From Fidelibacterota bacterium (GTDB taxonomy: Bacteria; Fidelibacterota; Marinisomatia; SCGC-AAA003-L08; JACNLC01): a DNA stretch of 37,449 nt. Under the pieces are notes generated by a model. It was not told the DNA's origin. It did no database searches and saw only the letters and a program-made list of their open reading frames with translations. The DNA is taken from positions 1-37,449 of the forward strand of contig JABHXA010000019.1 of NCBI GenBank assembly GCA_018657495.1, given 5' to 3'. The translations under genes were made by a program, and so were the position numbers. Every line of letters begins with the position of its first letter. Position 1 is the stretch's first letter. Of this stretch, positions 25,499 through 34,860 are shown piece after piece.

Positions 25499-26239
25499 AT
25501 GTCCGGACATAGCAAGTGGTCAACGATTAAACGCAAAAAAGGGGCTCTCGACGCAAAACGAGGAGTAATATTTACACGGATATCAAAGGACATCACTTTA
25601 GCGGCCAGAGAGCATGGAGGAAATGCCGATATTAATCCTGCCCTAAGATTGGCAATTAAATCTGCAAAAGCAGCCAATATGCCAAATGCCAATATTGAAC
25701 GTGCCATAAAAAAAGGGACTGGTGATCTCCCTGGTGTCACATTTGAAGATCTACTTTATGAGGGATATGGCCCGGGAGGCGTGGCCATAATGATGAATAT
25801 TTTAACCGATAATAAAAATCGGACTTTACCTGAAATACGTCACATTATGGGTAAAAACGGCGGTAATCTTGGCGAATCGGGATGTGTTAATTGGATGTTT
25901 GAAAAAAAAGGTATCATTGGTTTTAATAAGAGTGATACAAATGAAGATGAGTTGATGGAAGCTGCTTTGGATAACGGCGCGGAAGATATTATCAGCGACG
26001 ATGAAGAAATTATGGAAGTGATTACGATGCCGGAAGAGTTTGCATCCGTCAGCGATGGTCTTGAAAAAGCAGGATTTAACATTCAATCAGGAAGCATCAA
26101 CCTTGAGGCATCCAACACCGTAAAAGTTACTGGTAAGGATGCCCAGACATTGCTCACACTAATGGAATTACTTGAAGACCACGAGGATGTTCAAAAAGTG
26201 TATTCCAATTTTGATATGGATGAAGATGAAATCAATTAG
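25499..26239 (+). CDS. yebC: YebC/PmpR family protein
   Basis: 246 aa, the usual length. The family start SGHSKWSTIKRKKGALDAKRG is nearly invariant, followed by ANMPNANIERAIKKG, YEGYGPGGVA and NRTLPEIRHIM. The family was first described as a transcriptional regulator, and recent work links it to translation through difficult peptide stretches, so the exact role is open. GGAGAGG directly precedes ATG 25499. It heads a run with ruvC and ruvA (yebC-ruvC-ruvA), a frequent bacterial arrangement. The C-terminus is acidic (DMDEDEIN). Confidence 0.95.
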   Translation: MSGHSKWSTIKRKKGALDAKRGVIFTRISKDITLAAREHGGNADINPALRLAIKSAKAANMPNANIERAIKKGTGDLPGVTFEDLLYEGYGPGGVAIMMNILTDNKNRTLPEIRHIMGKNGGNLGESGCVNWMFEKKGIIGFNKSDTNEDELMEAALDNGAEDIISDDEEIMEVITMPEEFASVSDGLEKAGFNIQSGSINLEASNTVKVTGKDAQTLLTLMELLEDHEDVQKVYSNFDMDEDEIN

Positions 26240-26245
26240 AACCTC

Positions 26246-26728
26246 ATGCGTATCCTGGGAGTAGATCCTGGATTAACCCAAACTGGTTATGGGATCATCT
26301 CAGCCGTTAATACACAAGTTTCATTAGAGGATTACGGAATTATAAAACCCAAACCAAAGGATGCACTTCCAACACGATTAGTGACTATATTTAATGATCT
26401 CCGAGAATTGATCGAGCATTGGGAACCATCAGTCGTTGCAGTCGAAGGAATATTCTATGGAAAAAATATTCGGTCTACATTAATGTTAGGGCATGCCAGG
26501 GGCGCAGCACTTATAGCAGCAGCCCAGAGTCAGATTCCAATTTATGAATACAGCCCCAGAAAGGTTAAGCAGGCATTGACTGGAAATGGAAACGCCGATA
26601 AAAGTCAGGTCCAATATATGGTAAAATCGATACTTAAATTGAGTGATGCACCAGAACCCATGGATGCATCTGATGCATTAGCCGTTTCTATTTGCCATTT
26701 ACAACAATTCAGGCAGGGGGATTTATAA
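26246..26728 (+). CDS. ruvC: Crossover junction endodeoxyribonuclease RuvC
   Basis: 160 aa. It resolves Holliday junctions by paired nicks. Acidic catalytic residues are visible: Asp in RILGVDPGLTQTGYG, Glu in VVAVEGIFYGKN, and the pair in MDASDALAVSICH. PRKVKQALTGNGNADKSQV is the usual central block. The start at ATG 26246 is 6 bp after yebC. RuvA follows after 1 bp; RuvB is not in the window. Confidence 0.95.
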   Translation: MRILGVDPGLTQTGYGIISAVNTQVSLEDYGIIKPKPKDALPTRLVTIFNDLRELIEHWEPSVVAVEGIFYGKNIRSTLMLGHARGAALIAAAQSQIPIYEYSPRKVKQALTGNGNADKSQVQYMVKSILKLSDAPEPMDASDALAVSICHLQQFRQGDL

Positions 26729-26729
26729 A

Positions 26730-27323
26730 GTGATTGTGTCCATCCGCGGCATTCTTATTGAAAAATCGCCAAATGCAATCGTTGTAGATGTTTCCGGAAT
26801 CGGTTATGAATGTCTCATATCCGTTAATACCTACGATATGCTGCCAACTTTGAACCAGGAAGTTAACCTGCTGACTTATTTTCATGTTACAGAAAATGGT
26901 CAGTGGTTATATGGTTTTAGTGATGAGTCAGAGAAATCGATGTTTACACTGTTAATTTCAGTTTCCGGGATAGGACCAAGAACGGCAATTAATATGCTTT
27001 CTGCAGTCAATCCAGAGGAATTCAAACGACGATTGATTGCTAGTGAAGTAAAAATGCTCACTGCTCTACCTGGGATAGGTCCTAAAACTGCTCGTAGAAT
27101 TATTGTTGAACTAAAAGATAAATTTGTAAAACTTGATGAAGAAGAATTACCTATTGAAGGAGATGAAATTTTATCCCCCGCAATGAAAGAAGCGAATGAT
27201 GCCCTATTGACGCTGGGTTTTAAACAAAACGATATAACCGTAGCATTAAATGAAATCAGGGCTAATAAAGAAGATCTTTCTGCTGAACTAATCCTTAAAT
27301 CAGCCTTAGCAGGATTAAGTTAA
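26730..27323 (+). CDS. ruvA: Holliday junction branch migration protein RuvA
   Basis: 197 aa. It binds four-way junctions as a tetramer and loads the RuvB motor. An N-terminal OB fold (MIVSIRGILIEKSPNAIVVDVSG with a GTG start) is followed by two helix-hairpin-helix motifs, SVSGIGPRTAINML and ALPGIGPKTARRIIVELKD. Last comes the small C-terminal RuvB-contacting domain (DALLTLGFKQNDI). GTG 26730 follows GGCAGGGGG at 26712-26720. The next gene starts directly after the stop. Confidence 0.95.
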   Translation: MIVSIRGILIEKSPNAIVVDVSGIGYECLISVNTYDMLPTLNQEVNLLTYFHVTENGQWLYGFSDESEKSMFTLLISVSGIGPRTAINMLSAVNPEEFKRRLIASEVKMLTALPGIGPKTARRIIVELKDKFVKLDEEELPIEGDEILSPAMKEANDALLTLGFKQNDITVALNEIRANKEDLSAELILKSALAGLS

Positions 27324-28406
27324 ATGAATAAAACATCATTATTTGACAGACATGTGAAACTTGGTGCCAAAATGGTGACTTTTGCAGGATTTGAAATGCC
27401 AGTCACTTATCCTGGTAGCCTTAAGATAGAATATAATGCTGTTCGAAATAAAACAGGGATATTTGATGTTTCGCATATGGGACAATTAAGGGTCTCAGGG
27501 AAATCGGCTTTTGAATTTCTGCAAATGGTTACGATTAATAATGTCGAAAAAATATCTTCCGGAAAAGCCCAATATTCCGCAATGTGTTATGAAAATGGTG
27601 GTATCATTGATGATTTAATTATTTACCGTTCTGATGACGATTTTCTGCTGGTTGTGAATGCATCCAATATTACTAAAAACCTTGGCTGGCTTGAGGAGAA
27701 TAAAATAGCTGATGTCCAGATAGACAATGAGTCAGCGCAGACATCACTTATTGCAATTCAGGGACCTGAGAGCCGGGATATTTTAAAACATATCACCACA
27801 GATCATCTGGATTTGTCATTCTATTCTTTCAAATTATCAGAATATAAAAATAAAAAAATAATGATTAGCCGGACTGGTTATACCGGTGAACTTGGATTTG
27901 AAATTTACGGAGAACATGAGAGCATTCAGAATATCTGGGACGTCCTGATGGCTACTGGTGAAATTCAACCAGTAGGACTTGCCGTAAGAGATATCCTGCG
28001 AATGGAAATGAAATACTGTCTGTATGGGAATGACATAGATGATTCCAAAAACCCAATTGAAGCAGGTTTAGGATGGATAACCGATTTGAAAAAAGACAAT
28101 TTTATTGGGAGAGATGTTATCTCAGCAGTCAAAAAAGATAAACCTGAAAAACGACTGATTGCATTTATTATGGAAGCAAGGGGAATTCCAAGACCGGGAT
28201 ACGAAATCCAAAAAGAAAACAGTAATATTGGAATTGTTACCAGTGGTACTCAATCTCTAGGCCTGCAAAAAGGAATTGGGCTGGCTTATGTTTCAAGGGA
28301 ATTTTCTAAATCCGGCACTGAAATTGACGTTTTGATCAGGAACAAACCAATTCCTGCCAAAATCATCAAACCACCATTTATCAAGATAACATCTTTGTTA
28401 TCATAA
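27324..28406 (+). CDS. gcvT: Aminomethyltransferase (glycine cleavage T protein)
   Basis: 360 aa, typical for GcvT. It transfers the aminomethyl carbon from H protein to tetrahydrofolate. Motifs: LFDRHVKLGAKMVTFAGFEM, GIFDVSHMGQLRV, IIDDLIIYR, SRTGYTGELGFEIYG, LGLAVRDILRMEMKYCLYG and GLGWITDLKK. GcvH and GcvP are not in this window. It starts immediately after ruvA and ends 23 bp before ftsK, inside a mixed housekeeping operon. No glycine riboswitch precedes it. Confidence 0.95.
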   Translation: MNKTSLFDRHVKLGAKMVTFAGFEMPVTYPGSLKIEYNAVRNKTGIFDVSHMGQLRVSGKSAFEFLQMVTINNVEKISSGKAQYSAMCYENGGIIDDLIIYRSDDDFLLVVNASNITKNLGWLEENKIADVQIDNESAQTSLIAIQGPESRDILKHITTDHLDLSFYSFKLSEYKNKKIMISRTGYTGELGFEIYGEHESIQNIWDVLMATGEIQPVGLAVRDILRMEMKYCLYGNDIDDSKNPIEAGLGWITDLKKDNFIGRDVISAVKKDKPEKRLIAFIMEARGIPRPGYEIQKENSNIGIVTSGTQSLGLQKGIGLAYVSREFSKSGTEIDVLIRNKPIPAKIIKPPFIKITSLLS

Positions 28407-28429
28407 ATTATTAATCTGAGTAAAACAGA

Positions 28430-30844
28430 ATGGCAGTAAAGAAAAAATCAGGAACAGAATTTAACCATCGCAACGAAGTGATTGGTATTTTGTTACAGCT
28501 CATCTCCATCTTGATTCTTCTCAGCTTGACTACTTATGACCCCATGGAAGAACCAATGATCTCAGATGATGTTGTCCTTCGCAATTTCATGGGTATATTT
28601 GGTGTATACGTATCTCATTATCTAATAAAAATGACTGTAGGGTGGGGTGCATTTGCTATCCCGATTATCATTGGTCTTACTGGATACTGGCTGTTTACGA
28701 GGAAGGAAATACGTAAGTTAATCAGAATTTGTCTATATATTTTTGGTTTGGGAATTTGGATTGGAATTGCCATTGAAACGCCAATATTTATTGGTTCTGG
28801 GGAACCCATCACCAATTCCAGCATGCTTGGATATTTGTTCGCAAAATTTATCTATGACTTTACCGGTACAATCGGAACTATTCTAATATTATCAGTATCA
28901 TTTATTCTATTAGTAACAGGATTATTCCGTTGGTCTTTTTATGATTTCTTAAAAAATATATGGGATAGATTTAGTTTTGAATTCAAACGGTTAACTGCTG
29001 TTATCGGATTTTGGCTAAAGAAAAAACGTCAAGACATGGCAACGAAAAGGTTGGAGAAAAAAAAGAAAAAAGAAGCAGAGGCAATCCAGCCGGAAATACA
29101 TAAAGAACCTCCCCAGCAATTGAAAATTGATGAATTGGATGTAGAAGACAAACAACCAATAGATGATGAAAAAACTCTGCCTGAAAAATCTGATGAACAA
29201 GATCAGGAAGAGCCGATTCCAGTATTTTTACAGAAAAAGCAGCCTGCAGAACCCAAAGAAGAGCTAGAGGAAATTTTGGATTTTGATAAGGCCGAGTCAG
29301 ATGATGAAGAGAGTGAATCTATCCAAATCGAGGATATGGATGAAGTAGTTGAAGGAAATCTTGATGCTCTGAAAGAACGGCAGGCGCGATATCGGCAATA
29401 TAAATTACCATCTGTAGATTTCCTGAAATCACCGCCAGAAATATATAATCCACAATCTGATGATATTTTGAGGGAAAGAGCTGATCGGCTTAAGCATGCA
29501 CTGGAAACATTCAATGTTGACGGAAAGGTATTGCGTATTAGTCCAGGACCGGTAATTACCTTATTTGAGGTTGAACCTGGTGAAGGCATCCGGGTGAGTA
29601 AGTTCACCAATCTTTCAGATGATCTTGCCAGAATCATGAAAGCAAAGCGTGTAAGGATAATTGCTCCAATACCCGGTTCCAAAACCGTTGGAATCGAATT
29701 GCCAAATGAAAAATCGACAACAGTTTATCTAAAAAATATTATTAATTCTGAAAAATATATAAACCACGATTCAAAACTTACTATTGCAATCGGTAAAACG
29801 ACGACTGGTGATGCTTATGTGATTGATATTGCCAAAATGCCGCATATGCTGATTGCCGGTGCAACCGGATCTGGAAAGTCAGTCTGTATTAATACAGTTA
29901 TCGTTTCAATCTTATATAAAGCAAAACCTGATCAGGTGAAGTTTATTATGATTGATCCAAAAAAATTGGAGCTCTCCACATATAAGGCTCTCAGTGATTA
30001 TCATTTAATTACCTCACCTGCTCTGGATGAGTATGTTATGACGAATCCAGATAACGCCGTTGCAATTTTGAATTCAGCCCTCATTGAAATGGACCGAAGA
30101 TATACATTATTTGCAGAATCAACTGTAAGGAATATTAAAGAATATCATGACAAACGGGAATTAAATCCTGATATGGAAAATGTCCCTTATATTGTAGTTA
30201 TCATTGATGAATTAGCAGATTTAATGATGACCGCTGGAAAAAATATTGAAGAACCCATTACCCGATTGGCCCAGATGGCCAGAGCCGTTGGTATCCATCT
30301 AATTGTCGCCACTCAAAGACCTTCAGTTGATGTCATTACCGGTTTAATAAAAGCAAATTTCCCAGCACGGATTGCTTTCCAGGTCTCCCAGAAAGTTGAC
30401 TCAAGGGTCATCATTGATCAAAGTGGGGCTGAAAAATTATTGGGTAAGGGAGATATGCTATTCCTGCCGCCTGGTGCCTCCTCACCTATTCGACTTCACA
30501 ATGCATTTATTACTTTAGATGAAATAGAAAAAGTTATGGAGCATATAAGCGGACAACCAAAACCTGAGGAAAAACTATTACCAAATGCAGGAACGAAATC
30601 ATCCATTGGTGACTTTGTCGTGGATGAAAATCGAGATGAATTATTATGGGATGCAGCAAAACTTGTCATTGATCATGAACAGGCATCCGTATCCCTGCTG
30701 CAGAGAAGATTCCGGATTGGATACAGCCGGGCTGGTCGTTTGATTGACGAGCTGGAGGCTTTAGGTATTATCTCAGGATATAGTGGCAGCAAAGCCAGAG
30801 ATGTACTTGTAGATGAGGCATACCTTGAAAATTTGATGAGCTAA
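28430..30844 (+). CDS. ftsK: DNA translocase FtsK/SpoIIIE
   Basis: 804 aa. It pumps chromosomal DNA during cell division and activates XerCD. Four hydrophobic segments lie in the first ~165 residues (such as IGILLQLISILILLSL and TIGTILILSVSFILLVTGLF). They are followed by a highly charged linker of Lys-rich and Glu/Asp-rich stretches up to about residue 310. The motor has Walker A AGATGSGKSV at ~475 and Walker B VVIIDELADLMM. The C-terminal ~65 residues form the winged-helix gamma domain that reads chromosome polarity sites (LLQRRFRIGYSRAGRLIDELE). The protein is complete. Confidence 0.96.
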   Translation: MAVKKKSGTEFNHRNEVIGILLQLISILILLSLTTYDPMEEPMISDDVVLRNFMGIFGVYVSHYLIKMTVGWGAFAIPIIIGLTGYWLFTRKEIRKLIRICLYIFGLGIWIGIAIETPIFIGSGEPITNSSMLGYLFAKFIYDFTGTIGTILILSVSFILLVTGLFRWSFYDFLKNIWDRFSFEFKRLTAVIGFWLKKKRQDMATKRLEKKKKKEAEAIQPEIHKEPPQQLKIDELDVEDKQPIDDEKTLPEKSDEQDQEEPIPVFLQKKQPAEPKEELEEILDFDKAESDDEESESIQIEDMDEVVEGNLDALKERQARYRQYKLPSVDFLKSPPEIYNPQSDDILRERADRLKHALETFNVDGKVLRISPGPVITLFEVEPGEGIRVSKFTNLSDDLARIMKAKRVRIIAPIPGSKTVGIELPNEKSTTVYLKNIINSEKYINHDSKLTIAIGKTTTGDAYVIDIAKMPHMLIAGATGSGKSVCINTVIVSILYKAKPDQVKFIMIDPKKLELSTYKALSDYHLITSPALDEYVMTNPDNAVAILNSALIEMDRRYTLFAESTVRNIKEYHDKRELNPDMENVPYIVVIIDELADLMMTAGKNIEEPITRLAQMARAVGIHLIVATQRPSVDVITGLIKANFPARIAFQVSQKVDSRVIIDQSGAEKLLGKGDMLFLPPGASSPIRLHNAFITLDEIEKVMEHISGQPKPEEKLLPNAGTKSSIGDFVVDENRDELLWDAAKLVIDHEQASVSLLQRRFRIGYSRAGRLIDELEALGIISGYSGSKARDVLVDEAYLENLMS

Positions 30845-30933
30845 GATTATCAATCATATCGTCAGAATAATTATACAAACCAAAACAAAATTATCAAATA
30901 ACAACCAAACGAATCTTTGTTAGTCTCCAAATC

Positions 30934-31530
30934 ATGAACTTAAAACAGATTACAACCGTTCTCTTGCTGTCTCTCAGTTTTTCATTATCCATTTCAGCAG
31001 ATATACTAGATTCATGGATTGAAGACCAATTAATTTTCTCAGATTCAACCGGGATAAAGCTTGAGTTTAGCTACAATATTATAAGTGAATATTCAGAATA
31101 TCAGATGCCAGGTTTATTTACCTTATCCGCCGATAAAGAAAAATTTATATATCGACTGGGACCCAAAATAACGATAAATGATGGTTCTACCTGGTATGTA
31201 ATTGATGATAGAACAGATCAGGTAATTATTCAAAATCCAGAGACTAATCTATTGTCAGATTTAAAAAACTGGTTCGAACCGGACACCTTGAAGTCTAGTA
31301 TTTACAATCAGGGGAATTCTAAATTTGAATATATTTTCCATGTATCAGAATTTTCGGATAATGTAAAAATATTATTTTCTGAACAGGACACTTCAATACA
31401 ATCAATAAAATTCAGTTATCAATTGTCAGAGATTATTATTTCGGATATAATTATACAATCAGTCGAAACCCATGATAGTTTATTTATTCCTGATACCACT
31501 GATATGTTTATCCTGGATATTCGGGAATGA
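30934..31530 (+). CDS. LolA-like periplasmic outer-membrane lipoprotein carrier protein
   Basis: 198 aa with an N-terminal signal peptide (MNLKQITTVLLLSLSFSLSISA). The mature part is beta-rich with alternating polar and hydrophobic strands (GIKLEFSYNIIS, KFIYRLGPKITIND, STWYVIDDRTDQVIIQN). This fits the open-barrel fold of LolA, which ferries lipoproteins to the outer membrane. Sequence conservation is low in this family. The call rests mostly on fold pattern, size and the position after ftsK, an arrangement I recall in Bacteroidota-like genomes. Its stop overlaps the next start (ATGATGA). Confidence 0.65.
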   Translation: MNLKQITTVLLLSLSFSLSISADILDSWIEDQLIFSDSTGIKLEFSYNIISEYSEYQMPGLFTLSADKEKFIYRLGPKITINDGSTWYVIDDRTDQVIIQNPETNLLSDLKNWFEPDTLKSSIYNQGNSKFEYIFHVSEFSDNVKILFSEQDTSIQSIKFSYQLSEIIISDIIIQSVETHDSLFIPDTTDMFILDIRE

Positions 31531-32513
31531 TGAATAAAAAACTTCAAAATTTTATAAAAATAACCTTTAACTATAAAACGATTTTTGGGATTGTTATGAG
31601 TATTGCTGGGATTTACTGGGCTTTCAGGGATTTCAGTTTTGACAAATTCATTTCTATGGTTAGAGAGTCAGAATATATATATATAATTATTGCTGGCATG
31701 GCAGTAATTTTTTCAATTTGGATACGGGCAATAAGATGGGAGTATTTTTTCCGTCAAAAAAAAAGAATACCTGTCTACAATCTTTTTAAGGCTGAACTGA
31801 TTGGTTATTTCGGAAATAGCGTGTTGCCATTAAGACTGGGAGAATTATTAAGGGTATATATCATACGGAAAGAACAGAATTTATCTGGTTCATTTGTGAT
31901 TGGTACTGTCGTTTTGGAAAGATTGTTGGATACCGTAGGACTGCTGCTCTTTTCTATTCTTTTAATATTTATCATCCCTCTGCCGGAAGACATTAAGGCA
32001 TCAATTTATTGGAGTATTCTTATTCTTGGCATCATTGGGTTGATAACACTTTTAATAGTGCTTAAAGTTAAGAATCTTAAAAACAGTCATTGGATTGTGG
32101 ACAAAATTAAACTTTTCTTTTCTGCCTTTCATGTTTTAGGAGGAAGACTAAGTGGATACACTATATTAATTACTGTAATACTTTGGGCTACATATTGGTT
32201 TGATGTGTATTTAGTCCAAAAGTCTCTGAATATGAATCTTGGTATGGCCGGGTCATTAGTAGTATTGATAATCTCTTCACTTGCATATGCCATACCATCG
32301 GCCCCTGGGACCATTGGCACATTCCATGCAGCTGTTAAATATTCCCTGGTAACTCTGATCGGTGGTTATCCCCCAGAAATTGCCGTAACATTTGCAATTA
32401 TTTTACATGCGTATACCTATATCCTTTTCACCATAACTGGTGGGTATTATTTTATGAAAAGTCAATTTCACACCGATGCTATCTCTAAGATCATTAATAA
32501 AGGAAATAAATAA
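31527..32513 (+). CDS. Flippase-like integral membrane protein (UPF0104/AglD, lysylphosphatidylglycerol synthase TM family)
   Basis: 328 aa with about seven to eight hydrophobic helices and little else. The family signature is clear: IWIRAIRWEYFFRQ, LFKAELIGYFGNSVLPLRLGELLRVYII, VVLERLLDTVGLLLFS and the C-terminal AIPSAPGTIGTFHAAVKYSL. Members are linked to lipid flipping, dolichol-type glycosylation or MprF-like lipid handling, and the substrate cannot be told. It starts at ATG 31527 (or the adjacent ATG 31530), overlapping the LolA-like gene. The ddl start is 1 bp after its stop. Confidence 0.82.
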   Translation: MMNKKLQNFIKITFNYKTIFGIVMSIAGIYWAFRDFSFDKFISMVRESEYIYIIIAGMAVIFSIWIRAIRWEYFFRQKKRIPVYNLFKAELIGYFGNSVLPLRLGELLRVYIIRKEQNLSGSFVIGTVVLERLLDTVGLLLFSILLIFIIPLPEDIKASIYWSILILGIIGLITLLIVLKVKNLKNSHWIVDKIKLFFSAFHVLGGRLSGYTILITVILWATYWFDVYLVQKSLNMNLGMAGSLVVLIISSLAYAIPSAPGTIGTFHAAVKYSLVTLIGGYPPEIAVTFAIILHAYTYILFTITGGYYFMKSQFHTDAISKIINKGNK

Positions 32514-32514
32514 C

Positions 32515-33423
32515 GTGAAAATTGGCATCTTGTATGGTGGCCAATCTGCTGAGAGAGAGGTATCATTCTCCACTGGAAAGGCAGTATTTGAGGCTATTAT
32601 TGATGATAATAAAGTTGAGATGATTTTGCTGGATGGGGAAATCTCTTTAATCCTTAATAAACTAAAAGAATTTGATTTAATTTTTCTTGCCCTGCACGGT
32701 GGGGAGGGAGAGAATGGGATCATTCAGCAGTTTCTTGAAAATCATAATATATTATATACTGGATCAGATCCAATTGCATCTAGGCTTGCAATGGACAAAT
32801 CTGCATCAAAGAAAATTGCTTTAAAAAATGATATACTCACGCCGAGTTGGCATGAAATACAGATTCAACATGGTAATTATGAGATGCCTGATAGGAGGGA
32901 GATAAAATACCCCAATGTTGTCAAACCTAATGAGGAAGGCTCTACTATGGGTTTATCAATTGTTAAGGATGTCTCTCAACTGCAAGCTGCAATCGATCTG
33001 GCAGCAAACTACTCAAATTATATTCTCCTTGAAGAATATATCCCCGGAACGGAGTTGACTGTCGGAATTTTAGGTGATAATATTCTTCCGATAATTGAGA
33101 TTTTCCCAAATCACGGGTTATTTGATTTTGAATGCAAATATACTAAAGGAATGACCAATTATCATTGTCCAGCTGATTTACCACCTGTTCTTACTAGAGA
33201 AATTCAGAAGGCCGCTTATTCTATATTTACATTACTCGGCTGTCGCCATTATGCCCGTGTCGATTTCAGAATGAGTCCGGATAATAATTTTTATTTTCTC
33301 GAATTGAATACGTTGCCAGGATTTACCGACACAAGTTTGCTGCCCATGTCTGCAAAAGAAATTGGCTTGTCCTATAAAGACTTGGTTAATAAAGTAATAT
33401 TATATGCTACAGGAGAAAAATGA
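32515..33423 (+). CDS. ddl: D-alanine--D-alanine ligase
   Basis: 302 aa ATP-grasp enzyme that joins two D-Ala for peptidoglycan. Motifs: ILYGGQSAEREVSFSTGKAV at the N-terminus, LHGGEGENGIIQ, KPNEEGSTMGLS, YARVDFRM and the C-terminal LELNTLPGFT with metal-binding residues. I chose GTG 32515 with AAGGA about 10 bp upstream; a longer in-frame start at 32476 would add 13 unrelated residues inside the preceding membrane-protein gene. Its stop overlaps the cysS start (ATGA). Confidence 0.94.
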   Translation: MKIGILYGGQSAEREVSFSTGKAVFEAIIDDNKVEMILLDGEISLILNKLKEFDLIFLALHGGEGENGIIQQFLENHNILYTGSDPIASRLAMDKSASKKIALKNDILTPSWHEIQIQHGNYEMPDRREIKYPNVVKPNEEGSTMGLSIVKDVSQLQAAIDLAANYSNYILLEEYIPGTELTVGILGDNILPIIEIFPNHGLFDFECKYTKGMTNYHCPADLPPVLTREIQKAAYSIFTLLGCRHYARVDFRMSPDNNFYFLELNTLPGFTDTSLLPMSAKEIGLSYKDLVNKVILYATGEK

Positions 33424-34814
33424 TTCATTTTTATAATACCATTAATCGAAAACTTGAAATATTTACACCTTTAGAGGATAAAAAAGTAAAATTATATACG
33501 TGCGGACCAACTGTCTACAATTTTGCTCATATAGGTAATCTACGAGCATATATGTTTGAAGATCTTCTGCGTCGTTTTCTTGAGTTTAGCGGGTATGATG
33601 TACATCATGTCATGAATATCACCGATATTGATGATAAAACCATCCGCCGATCAATGGAATCAGGCGAAACACTTGAAATTTTCACTGAAAAATATACACA
33701 AGCATTTTTTAATGATTTAGATACATTGAATATCCGCCGAGCTCATAATTATCCACGTGCTACAGAATTTATCACTCAAATGATCGATACAATAAAAGTA
33801 CTGATTGACAAGGGGTTTGCCTATTCAAGTGATGATGGCTCCGTGTTTTTTAAAGTATCAAAATTTTTAGCATACGGGAAACTGGCAAACATAAATCCAG
33901 ATGACATGCGTGTTGGCAGTCGCGTAGAAAATGATGAGTATGAAAAAGAGGAAGTTCGTGATTTTGCTCTTTGGAAGGGAAAGAAGGATGGCGAAGGAGA
34001 TATCCATTGGGATTCACCCTGGGGAAGAGGCCGTCCAGGATGGCATATAGAATGTTCGGTGATGTCGACCCATTATCTTGGTTCACATTTTGACATTCAT
34101 TGCGGCGGCGTAGATAATATTTTCCCGCATCATGAAAATGAAATTGCCCAGAGCTGTGCTGCCACCGGCGATGCCTTTGTCAACTACTGGCTGCATAACG
34201 AACATCTGCTTGTGGATGGTCAAAAAATGAGTAAATCAGAAAATAATTTTTATACACTAAGAGATTTACTCGATAAAGGAATGTCCCCGGAAGCAATCAG
34301 GTACACCCTTCTGATCACCCATTATCGTCAAAAATTGAACTTTACATTTGATAAGATTAAAGCTTCTCAAAAAGCAATAAACCGTCTTCGTGAATTAAAT
34401 CGCAGACTAAATAATATTTCCTTAGAATCCGGTGAAGATATTTCTAAAATGACAAATTTAATGCTACAGAATTTTAATGATAGATTGGCGGATGACTTAA
34501 ATATTTCCGGTGCATTGGGTGAGGTTTTTATATGGGTAAATAAGTTGTTTGCTCTTATTGATAAACAGAAATTGTCTGCCGAGTCTGCTCAAAGTGGTAT
34601 CAAGGCTTTTAAAAAAATTGATGAGATCTTAGGTGTAATTGAACTTATTGATGAACCACTTTCTGAAGATATCGATCAATTAATTGTCGATCGAAAACAG
34701 GCCAGAGCTGATAAGAACTGGGCATTGGCAGATGAAATCCGTGACAAATTGGATGGGTTGAATATCATCCTGGAGGATACCCCTCAAGGTACTATCTGGA
34801 AGAAAAAGACCTGA
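33420..34814 (+). CDS. cysS: Cysteinyl-tRNA synthetase
   Basis: 464 aa class I synthetase, normal length. The zinc site begins at C28 in LYTCGPTVYN; the HIGH-type motif is HIGN at 37-40. WHIECSVMSTHYLG and DIHCGGVDNIFPHHENE supply the other zinc ligands. KMSKS occurs in DGQKMSKSENN at about residue 270. The C-terminal helical anticodon-binding part is complete. It is translationally coupled to ddl through a 4-base overlap. Confidence 0.96.
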   Translation: MIHFYNTINRKLEIFTPLEDKKVKLYTCGPTVYNFAHIGNLRAYMFEDLLRRFLEFSGYDVHHVMNITDIDDKTIRRSMESGETLEIFTEKYTQAFFNDLDTLNIRRAHNYPRATEFITQMIDTIKVLIDKGFAYSSDDGSVFFKVSKFLAYGKLANINPDDMRVGSRVENDEYEKEEVRDFALWKGKKDGEGDIHWDSPWGRGRPGWHIECSVMSTHYLGSHFDIHCGGVDNIFPHHENEIAQSCAATGDAFVNYWLHNEHLLVDGQKMSKSENNFYTLRDLLDKGMSPEAIRYTLLITHYRQKLNFTFDKIKASQKAINRLRELNRRLNNISLESGEDISKMTNLMLQNFNDRLADDLNISGALGEVFIWVNKLFALIDKQKLSAESAQSGIKAFKKIDEILGVIELIDEPLSEDIDQLIVDRKQARADKNWALADEIRDKLDGLNIILEDTPQGTIWKKKT

Positions 34815-34860
34815 TGTTGTAATTCTTACCACCCAAGTTAATATTTATATTTACTTATTT

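Noticed and set aside
27324..28406. Glycine riboswitch ahead of gcvT
   Set aside because: gcvT starts directly at the ruvA stop codon, leaving no leader in which a riboswitch could fold.
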